From: JAIVJZ01 sp036386515
Lineage (GTDB): Bacteria > Acidobacteriota > Blastocatellia > Pyrinomonadales > Pyrinomonadaceae
DNA length: 64,000 nt
Assembly: GCA_036386515.1 (NCBI GenBank)
Contig: DASVVO010000081.1
Coordinates: 1-64,000 of the forward strand
Reading direction: 5' to 3'
In this document: piece by piece, positions 57,979-64,000 of the stretch
Layout of the letters: every line of letters starts with the position of its first letter
How positions within the stretch are numbered: the first letter of the stretch is position 1
Position numbers and translations under genes: made by a program
The notes under the pieces: generated by a model
Database searches by the model: none
The model's input: only the letters and a program-made list of their open reading frames with translations
Told to the model about the DNA's origin: nothing

Positions 57979-59190
57979 ATGGCAAGAAAGCTACAAGCTG
58001 ACGAGTGGTTGTTTGCGGCGACGGTGGGGCTGGCGTTGTTCGGCGTCGTGATGGTCTACAGCGCGTCGGCCGATCTGGCGTTCGCCGAAAACGGCACGCA
58101 GTATCACTACGTCAAGCGGCAGGCGATGTGGACGGTGGCGGGCTTGCTGGCGATGATGGGCGTGATGCACTTCGACTACGGGCGGCTGCGCGACCGGCGC
58201 GTCGTGGCGGGGCTGCTCGCCGGCACGGTCGTGCTCCTGCTCGCGGTCTTCCTGTTCCCGCGCATCAACGGCGCGCACCGCTGGATCAGGCTGCCGGGCG
58301 GCTTCAGGCTGCAACCGTCGGAGTTGTCGAAACTCGCGCTCGCCATCTTCCTCGCGCGCTTTCTCGAACGCCGCGCGGGCGAAGAACACGCGCTCTGGAA
58401 GACTTTCGCGCCGTGCGTGTTGATGACCGGCCTGCTCGTGCTGCTCGTGGCGGCGGAGCCGGACTTGGGGACGGCGATGATGCTCGGCGTGACGAGTTTC
58501 GTGCTGTTGTTCGCGGCGGGCGCGCGCTTGTTATATCTGGGCGCGCTCGGGGCGGCGGGCTTGGTCGGCATCGTGTTTATGATCGTGCTGTTCCCGTGGC
58601 GGATGGGGCGCGTGACGGCTTTTCTCGACCCGTGGGCTGACGCGCAGGGGACGGGTTTCCAAGTCGTGCAATCTCTGATCGCCGTCGGGTCGGGCGGAGC
58701 GGAGGGACTGGGTTTCGCCCAGGGGCGACAGAAGATGCTGTTTTTGCCGTTCGCGCATTCGGATTTTATCTTCGCGGTGGTGGGCGAGGAGTTGGGGCTG
58801 CTCGGCGCGCTGACGCTGGTGGCGGTCTTCGGGCTGTTCTTGTGGCGCGGGGTGCGCGTGGCGCGGCGCGCGCCCGACCGTTTCGGGATGCTGCTCGGCT
58901 TAGGGATCGTGGTCGGCATCGTGGCGCAGGCTTTGTTCAATATGAGCGTCGTGCTATCGCTCGTGCCGACGAAGGGCATCCCGCTGCCGTTCATCTCCTA
59001 CGGCGGCTCCTCGATGATGTTCACGCTCATGAGCGTCGGCGTGCTCTTGAACATCTCGCAGCAGGGCACGGCGCAGGGCGACGCCGCGACGATGCGCGGT
59101 GATGTGGCGACGAAGGGCGTTCCCGCCAACACGCCGCGACGCGAGCGCGCGCCCGTCACGCAGGCGTGGCGGCCGGAAGGGCGGAGTTGA
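57979..59190 (+). CDS. ftsW: Septal glycosyltransferase FtsW
   Basis: A 403-aa SEDS-family membrane protein that polymerises lipid II at the septum with FtsI. FGVVMVYSASADLAF, HRWIRLPGGFRLQPSELSKLALAIFLA (core QPSELSKLA), AEPDLGTAMML, HSDFIFAVVGEELGLLG and PTKGIPLPFISYGGSSM are diagnostic. A GTG at 57970 overlapping the murD stop is an alternative start; neither has a clear Shine-Dalgarno. The C-terminal 40 residues are hydrophilic. Confidence 0.96.
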   Translation: MARKLQADEWLFAATVGLALFGVVMVYSASADLAFAENGTQYHYVKRQAMWTVAGLLAMMGVMHFDYGRLRDRRVVAGLLAGTVVLLLAVFLFPRINGAHRWIRLPGGFRLQPSELSKLALAIFLARFLERRAGEEHALWKTFAPCVLMTGLLVLLVAAEPDLGTAMMLGVTSFVLLFAAGARLLYLGALGAAGLVGIVFMIVLFPWRMGRVTAFLDPWADAQGTGFQVVQSLIAVGSGGAEGLGFAQGRQKMLFLPFAHSDFIFAVVGEELGLLGALTLVAVFGLFLWRGVRVARRAPDRFGMLLGLGIVVGIVAQALFNMSVVLSLVPTKGIPLPFISYGGSSMMFTLMSVGVLLNISQQGTAQGDAATMRGDVATKGVPANTPRRERAPVTQAWRPEGRS

Positions 59191-60296
59191 GTTTGACGAT
59201 ACGCGCTCTCTTCGCCGCCGGGGGCACGGGCGGGCACATTTATCCCGCGCTCGCCGTGGCGAAAGAGTTGATGAGCCGACATCCACAGACGGTGGTGCGT
59301 TTCGTGGGCACGGCGCGGGGGTTGGAGACGCGGCTCGTGCCGCAGGCGGGCTTCGAGTTGTCGCTCATTGAAAGCGCGGGGCTGACGAACATGGGACTCG
59401 CGGCACGGCTGCGGGGCTTGTGGCTGCTGCCGCAGAGTTTCGCTGCGGCGCGGGCGTTGATACGTGAGTTTCGCCCCAACGTCGTCATCGGCGCGGGCGG
59501 TTACGTGACGGGTTCGGTGCTGTTGACGGCCGCGCTGCTGCGCATCCCGACGCTCGTCATGGAGTCGAACGCCGTGCCCGGTTTTACCAACCGTAGGCTC
59601 GCCCGGTTCGTAGACGCGGCGACCGTCTCGTTTGAAGCGACCGCGCCCTACTTTCGCGGCAAGGCGATTGTGACCGGCAACCCGGTGCGCCGCGAGTTCT
59701 TTGACATTCCGGCAAAAATGCGCGACCCTTCGCGTTTTTCTTTGCTGCTCTTTGGCGGGTCGCAGGGCGCGCGGGCGGTCAGTCAGGCATTGGTCGCGGC
59801 CTTGCCGCACCTCGCCGCGCACCGCGACGTGCTGCACATCACGCACCAGACGGGCAAGCTGGATTTCGCGGCCGTGCGTGAAGGTTATGAGCAAGCGGGT
59901 TGGGCGGCGAGCAGCGAAGTGCGCGAGTACATAGACGACATGGTCGGGGCGTTCGCCGCCGCCGACCTGATCGTCTCGCGCGCCGGGGCGACGACGGCCG
60001 CCGAGTTGATGGCGGCGGGCAAGACGGCGATCATGATCCCGCTGCCCGGCCAACTCGAACAACGCCGCAACGCCGAAGTGTTGCAGGAGGCGAACGCCGC
60101 CCGCATGATCCTGCAAGAGAACCTGACGGGCGAAGCGTTGGCGCGAGAGATCGCCGAATTGATCAACGACCCGGCGGAGATCACGCGCCGCGAAGCGGCG
60201 AGCCGCAAACTCGCCAAACCCAACGCCGCCGGGCTGACGGTGGATTTGATTGAAAAGCTGGTAAGCAGAGGTCAGAGGTCAGAGGTCAGAGGTTAG
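59187..60296 (+). CDS. murG: Lipid II synthase MurG
   Basis: This 369-aa peripheral membrane glycosyltransferase adds GlcNAc to lipid I. FAAGGTGGHIYPALAVA, VGTARGLETRLVP, FGGSQGARAVSQALV, ITHQTGKLDF, LIVSRAGATTAAELMAAGKTAI (core RAGATTAAEL) are the family motifs. The start is probably TTG at 59187, overlapping the ftsW TGA, with GGAAGG 6-7 nt upstream; TTG 59193 is also possible. The last residues RGQRSEVRG and TAG come from the next hairpin. Confidence 0.95.
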   Translation: MSLTIRALFAAGGTGGHIYPALAVAKELMSRHPQTVVRFVGTARGLETRLVPQAGFELSLIESAGLTNMGLAARLRGLWLLPQSFAAARALIREFRPNVVIGAGGYVTGSVLLTAALLRIPTLVMESNAVPGFTNRRLARFVDAATVSFEATAPYFRGKAIVTGNPVRREFFDIPAKMRDPSRFSLLLFGGSQGARAVSQALVAALPHLAAHRDVLHITHQTGKLDFAAVREGYEQAGWAASSEVREYIDDMVGAFAAADLIVSRAGATTAAELMAAGKTAIMIPLPGQLEQRRNAEVLQEANAARMILQENLTGEALAREIAELINDPAEITRREAASRKLAKPNAAGLTVDLIEKLVSRGQRSEVRG

Positions 60297-60354
60297 TGAA
60301 GGCAGTTTGCTTCTTACTAACCTCTAACCTCTAACCTCTAACCTCCAGCCTCTA
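60264..60354. repeat. Paired-word hairpin (GGTCAGAGG family) overlapping murG end
   Basis: The left arm about 60264-60298 (AGCAGAGGTCAGAGGTCAG...) faces the right arm about 60311-60354 (CTTACTAACCTCTAACCTCT...). It overlaps the murG stop and ends 11 bp before murC. Same word family as the ruvA/ruvB hairpin. Confidence 0.86.
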
Positions 60355-60364
60355 GGCTCTGTTT

Positions 60365-61783
60365 ATGTTTCATCGCATTCAACACGTTCATCTGGTCGGC
60401 ATCGGCGGGATCGGCATGTCCGGCATCGCGGAGGTGTTGTGCAATCTCGGATTTAACGTATCGGGTTCGGACTTGAAGCGTTCGGGGGCGACGGAGCGTT
60501 TGGTGGAACTGGGCGTGGAGTTCAACGAGGGACACCGCGCGGAGAACGTGGGCGATGCGCAGGTGGTGGTTCGTTCGACCGCCGTGCGCGACGACAACGC
60601 GGAACTCGTCGAGGCGCGCGAGCGTTCGATTCCGGTCATCGCGCGGGCGGAGATGCTCGCCGAGTTGATGCGGCTCAAGCATGACACGGTGGCCGTGGCC
60701 GGGTCGCACGGGAAGACGACGACCACTTCGATGATCGGGATGGTGTTGGGCGCGGCCGGACTCGACCCGACCGTCGTGGTGGGCGGCGTGGTCGGGGCGT
60801 TCGGGTCGAACGCGCGTTTGGGCAAGAGCGAGTTGATGGTGGTCGAAGCGGACGAGAGCGACAGGTCGTTTCTCATGCTCGCGCCGACCTTCACGGTCGT
60901 CACGAACATTGATCGCGAGCACATGGATTATTACCGCGACATGGAAGACATGCAGGACTGCTTCATCAGGTTCGTCAATAAAGTGCCGTTCTACGGCGCG
61001 TCGGTGCTGTGTCTCGACGACCCTTACGTGCAGGCGGTCATCCCGCACGTCAAACGCCGCCGCATCACCTACGGGTTGAGCGCGCAGGCCGACGTTTCGG
61101 CGCACGGCATCCGCTTCGACCTCCCGTTCGGCTCGCGCTTCACGGTCTGGCGCGGGCAGGAAGTGATGGGCGAAGTGACGCTGCACGTGCCCGGTTTGCA
61201 CAACGTCTACAACGCGCTGGCGGCCATCGCGATCAGCTTCGAGTTGGAAGCGCCGTTTGAAAAGACCGTCGAGGGTCTGGGCGCATACACGGGCGTCAAC
61301 CGCCGCTTCCAGTTCAAGGGCGAGGCGCAGGGCGTGCTCGTGGTGGACGACTACGGCCATCACCCGACGGAGATTCGCGCGACGCTCGCCGCCGCCAAGA
61401 TCGGCTCGTCCGGCCGTCGCATGGTCGTGCTCTTTCAACCGCACCGCTACACGCGGACGCAGGATCAGATGGACGAGTTTGCGCGCTCGTTCAACAACGC
61501 CGACGTGCTGCTCGTGTCGGACATCTACGCGGCGAGCGAAGACCCGATCGCGGGCATCACGGCGGAGACGCTCGTCGAGGCCGTGAAAAGCTACGGTCAC
61601 AAGAACACTTTCTACGTCGGCTCGCTCGACACGGCCGTCAAAGCCCTGCTCAGCGAGGCGCACCACGGCGACATGGTGATCACGCTCGGCGCGGGCAACG
61701 TCTATCGCGCGGGCGAAGAGTTGATCGAACTGCTCAACAAAAACGGCGACGGCGCGGGCGGCGAAAACGGCGGCGACAAATGA
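60365..61783 (+). CDS. murC: UDP-MurNAc:L-alanine ligase MurC
   Basis: This 472-aa Mur ligase starts the stem peptide. HLVGIGGIGMSGIAEVL, the ATP loop VAGSHGKTTTTSMI (about 112-125), EADESDRSF, NIDREHMDYY, DDYGHHPTEI and FQPHRYTRT are all diagnostic. The C-terminal 15 residues are Gly/Asn/Asp-rich. Its stop overlaps the murB start (ATGA). Confidence 0.97.
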   Translation: MFHRIQHVHLVGIGGIGMSGIAEVLCNLGFNVSGSDLKRSGATERLVELGVEFNEGHRAENVGDAQVVVRSTAVRDDNAELVEARERSIPVIARAEMLAELMRLKHDTVAVAGSHGKTTTTSMIGMVLGAAGLDPTVVVGGVVGAFGSNARLGKSELMVVEADESDRSFLMLAPTFTVVTNIDREHMDYYRDMEDMQDCFIRFVNKVPFYGASVLCLDDPYVQAVIPHVKRRRITYGLSAQADVSAHGIRFDLPFGSRFTVWRGQEVMGEVTLHVPGLHNVYNALAAIAISFELEAPFEKTVEGLGAYTGVNRRFQFKGEAQGVLVVDDYGHHPTEIRATLAAAKIGSSGRRMVVLFQPHRYTRTQDQMDEFARSFNNADVLLVSDIYAASEDPIAGITAETLVEAVKSYGHKNTFYVGSLDTAVKALLSEAHHGDMVITLGAGNVYRAGEELIELLNKNGDGAGGENGGDK

Positions 61784-62826
61784 CAACCATGACGGCCATG
61801 ACGCACAGCACGACGATCAGCCCCGGCGAGCGCGACGCGATGATCGCGGAGATCGCGGTCAGAGTGGGCGTGCCAGCGGCGCGCGGGCGGCGTTTCGCCG
61901 AGTTGACGAGTTTGCGCGTTGGGGGCGCGATCGATTGGGTGTTCGCGCCGGAGACGGAAGAGGCGGCGGCGGCGGTCGCGGGTGAACTGGAGGCGGCCGG
62001 GATCGCGTGGCGCGTGCTCGGCGCGGGCAGCAACGTCCTCGCCGACGACGAGGATCATCATTACGTCGTCGTCAGCATGCGCGAGGTGAAGGGCACGGCC
62101 TTGTTCGAGGGCGAGCGCGTGAGCGTGAGCGCGGGTTATTCGCTGCCGCGCCTGTGCGTGGACGCGGCGCGGCGCGGCCTCGCCGGGATCGAAGGACTCG
62201 GCGGCATCCCCGGCACGGTCGGCGGCGCGCTCTGGATGAACGCGGGCGCATACGGGCACGAGATCGGAAACGTCGTGGAGACGGTGCGCGTGGCGCGCGG
62301 CGGGCACGTGGTAAACGTGCGCGGGAGCGAGATCAGTTGGAACTACCGCCACACCTCTTTCCGCGAGGGCGAGTTGGTGTTGGGCGTGACGCTCAGGTTG
62401 CGGCCGGACGACTCGGCGAAGATCGTGGAACGGATGGCGGAAGTGAAACGCCGGCGGATGGAGACGCAGCCGCACGGCGCGCGTTCCGCCGGGTGCTTCT
62501 TCAAGAATCCGCCGGGCAGCGGTTTGAGCACCGGGAAGATGATCGACGAGATAGGGATGAAGGGCGAGAAGCGGGGCGGCGCGGTCGTCTCACCCGTCCA
62601 CGCGAATTTCATCGTGACCGAGGGCGACAATGCGCGCGCCTCCGATGCCCTCGCGCTCGCCGAAGAGATCAGGGAGCGCATCCGCCGCGAGCGCGGCATC
62701 GAGTTGGAGTATGAGGTCGAACTGTGGCGGAGCGGCAACGCGCGCGAAGCGGCGGCGGCCGAGGCTTCCGGCGAAGAGACGGCGGACGGACGGAATAAAG
62801 CGGGCGAAGCGGAAGGGCGCGGCTGA
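61780..62826 (+). CDS. murB: UDP-N-acetylenolpyruvylglucosamine reductase MurB
   Basis: This 348-aa FAD enzyme reduces UDP-GlcNAc-enolpyruvate. TSLRVGGAIDW, the FAD-binding VLGAGSNVLADD, GIEGLGGIPGTVGGALWMNAGAYG (core GGIPGTVGGA), YRHTSFREG, SAGCFFKNP and KMIDEIGMKG are visible. The YRHTS pattern indicates a type I-like enzyme. The last 35 residues, Ala/Glu/Gly-rich, extend past the fold. Translationally coupled to murC. Confidence 0.96.
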   Translation: MTTMTAMTHSTTISPGERDAMIAEIAVRVGVPAARGRRFAELTSLRVGGAIDWVFAPETEEAAAAVAGELEAAGIAWRVLGAGSNVLADDEDHHYVVVSMREVKGTALFEGERVSVSAGYSLPRLCVDAARRGLAGIEGLGGIPGTVGGALWMNAGAYGHEIGNVVETVRVARGGHVVNVRGSEISWNYRHTSFREGELVLGVTLRLRPDDSAKIVERMAEVKRRRMETQPHGARSAGCFFKNPPGSGLSTGKMIDEIGMKGEKRGGAVVSPVHANFIVTEGDNARASDALALAEEIRERIRRERGIELEYEVELWRSGNAREAAAAEASGEETADGRNKAGEAEGRG

Positions 62827-62892
62827 CGACCGGCGGAAGGCAAGCGGTTTTTTGTCGCCCGCCGCCCGACACGCGTTACTTTAGGAGCAGCG

Positions 62893-64000
62893 ATGTTAAG
62901 AGAGCAAGTGATCACACCCCGCGCGGGACGCGGCGCGCAAGGCGGCGGAAGCCGTGGCCGCGCCGGAGAGATCGCGCAGCAACGTCCCGTCAAACGCGGC
63001 GGGCGCGGTAGTGTCGGTAACGGCGGCGCGTCGGGTCGCCAGGCGGCAAAGGGCGTCTCGCCGTGGAGCAAGGCGCTCGCGTGGATGCCGCTTGTGGGCA
63101 AGACCCTGCTCGCGGTGTGCGTGGGAGTGGTCTGCTTCACGGCTTACCGCACGGCGGCCTCCTCTTCGTTCTTCCAACTACGGACGGTGGACGTGAGCGG
63201 CGTCTCGCAAGGCTCGGAGGATCAGATCAAGGCCGTGGTGCGGCGCGCGGGCGCGGCGAGCGGAGTGTGGCAGGCCGACCTCTCGACGCTCAGCGCGGAA
63301 CTGGAACGCCAGCCCTGGGTGCGTCAGGCCGTCGTCTCGCGCGTGCTGCCATCGGGCTTGCGCGTGCGGATCACGGAGCGCACGCCGCAGGCGGTCGTCC
63401 GCACTTCGGCGGGGCGTTTCGTCTGGGTTGACGATGACGGCGTGTTGACGGGCGCGGTCGCGCCGGCGCAGAACGCGCCCGCCTTCTTCATACGCGGCTG
63501 GGACGAGTCGGGCACGGAAGCGGGGCGCGCGGAGAATCGCCGCCGCGTCGAGAAATATCTGGAACTCGCGCGCGAGTGGGAGGCGGCCGGGATCGCCTCG
63601 CGCGTGAGCGAAGTGAACCTGGACGATTTGCGCGACGTGCGCGCGCAGTTGACCGGCGACGATTCGCAGATCGAGGTGAGACTCGGCTGGGACGATCTGA
63701 CGAAGCGGCTCCGGCAATCCCTGGAGGCTCTCGACGAGCAACGCTCGACGCCGCGCGGCGCGCACATCACCTACATTGACATGACGCAGGGCAAGCGCGC
63801 CGTGATCGGCTTCAAAGCGCACGCGCTCAACCAGGGCGGCGCGGCCGCGAGCGACCAACCGGACGAGCGCGCGACGAACAACAACAGCACGGCCGCACCT
63901 GAGACGACGCCTGCAAGCGTCGCGGCCGACAGGAACCGTCGCGCGGCGGAAGCGAAGAAGCCGGCGGCGCAAGCGAGTGATAAGCCGCGTCCGCCGGTCG
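62893..64000 (+). CDS. ftsQ: Cell-division protein FtsQ (runs off the window end)
   Basis: The frame starts at ATG 62893, with AGGAG 6 nt upstream, and stays open to the last base (369 codons seen). It has a Gly/Arg-rich basic cytoplasmic tail (about 1-65), one membrane helix (LVGKTLLAVCVGVVCFTAY), a POTRA domain (FFQLRTVDVSGVSQGSEDQI...) and the FtsQ beta domain (PWVRQAVVSRVLPSGLRVRITERTPQAVV, core VSRVLPSGLRVRITER). It ends in an Ala/Thr/Lys-rich segment. It follows murB in the usual dcw order; ftsA and ftsZ would be expected beyond the window. Confidence 0.93.
   Translation, partial: MLREQVITPRAGRGAQGGGSRGRAGEIAQQRPVKRGGRGSVGNGGASGRQAAKGVSPWSKALAWMPLVGKTLLAVCVGVVCFTAYRTAASSSFFQLRTVDVSGVSQGSEDQIKAVVRRAGAASGVWQADLSTLSAELERQPWVRQAVVSRVLPSGLRVRITERTPQAVVRTSAGRFVWVDDDGVLTGAVAPAQNAPAFFIRGWDESGTEAGRAENRRRVEKYLELAREWEAAGIASRVSEVNLDDLRDVRAQLTGDDSQIEVRLGWDDLTKRLRQSLEALDEQRSTPRGAHITYIDMTQGKRAVIGFKAHALNQGGAAASDQPDERATNNNSTAAPETTPASVAADRNRRAAEAKKPAAQASDKPRPPV

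Overview
The window looks like a chromosomal segment of a high-G+C Gram-negative bacterium, most likely Acidobacteriota (Blastocatellia-like). This is inference from gene content: MglA/MglB polarity proteins, secreted proteins with carboxypeptidase-regulatory-like repeats, a sortilin/BNR-repeat protein, S9 and M28 secreted peptidases, a TonB-C protein, Rex, a small microcompartment locus and a complete-looking dcw cluster. No rRNA, tRNA, CRISPR array or insertion sequence was recognised.

Layout. 0-11 kb (minus strand): a secreted protein of unknown function, an intein-containing UvrD/PcrA helicase, an isochorismatase-like hydrolase and two secreted regulatory-like-domain proteins. 11-20.4 kb: a secreted prolyl oligopeptidase, a PilZ protein (minus), a very large BNR-repeat protein and an M28 peptidase. 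20.4-28 kb: mglB-mglA (minus), a histone-like/TPR protein, then yvcK-glmU-glmS, which together make and control UDP-GlcNAc, the precursor consumed by the mur genes further along. 28-33 kb: a glycine-zipper protein, a two-gene secreted hydrolase operon and a degenerate receiver protein. 33.4-36.1 kb: a visibly AT-richer island with an XRE regulator and a PD-(D/E)xK-NACHT-pentapeptide-repeat protein, a probable single-effector antiphage system. 36-41 kb (minus): rimI-like GNAT, queA, YihY, ruvB and ruvA. 41-45.2 kb: rex, a TonB-C protein and a compact microcompartment operon (class II aldolase with a candidate encapsulation helix, one BMC-H, three BMC-P, and an unrecognised protein ending in four clustered cysteines). 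45.3-48.7 kb (minus): lemA, a nucleotidyltransferase, a TPM-domain protein and a ZIP transporter. 48.9-64 kb: the dcw cluster mraZ-rsmH-ftsL-ftsI-(58-aa ORF)-murF-mraY-murD-ftsW-murG-murC-murB-ftsQ, with a clear promoter and MraZ operator, but no murE in its usual place.

The most striking structure outside genes is a set of about sixteen intergenic inverted repeats. Their arms are built from short tandem words (such as GTGACAGG, GGATGAGG, GTCAGAGG, TCAGTTGTC). All have the purine-rich arm 5' and the pyrimidine-rich arm 3'. They sit tightly between stop and start codons, several inside operons including dcw, and they supply stop codons and C-terminal tails to MurD, MurF, MurG and GlmU. I do not recognise them as a named family.
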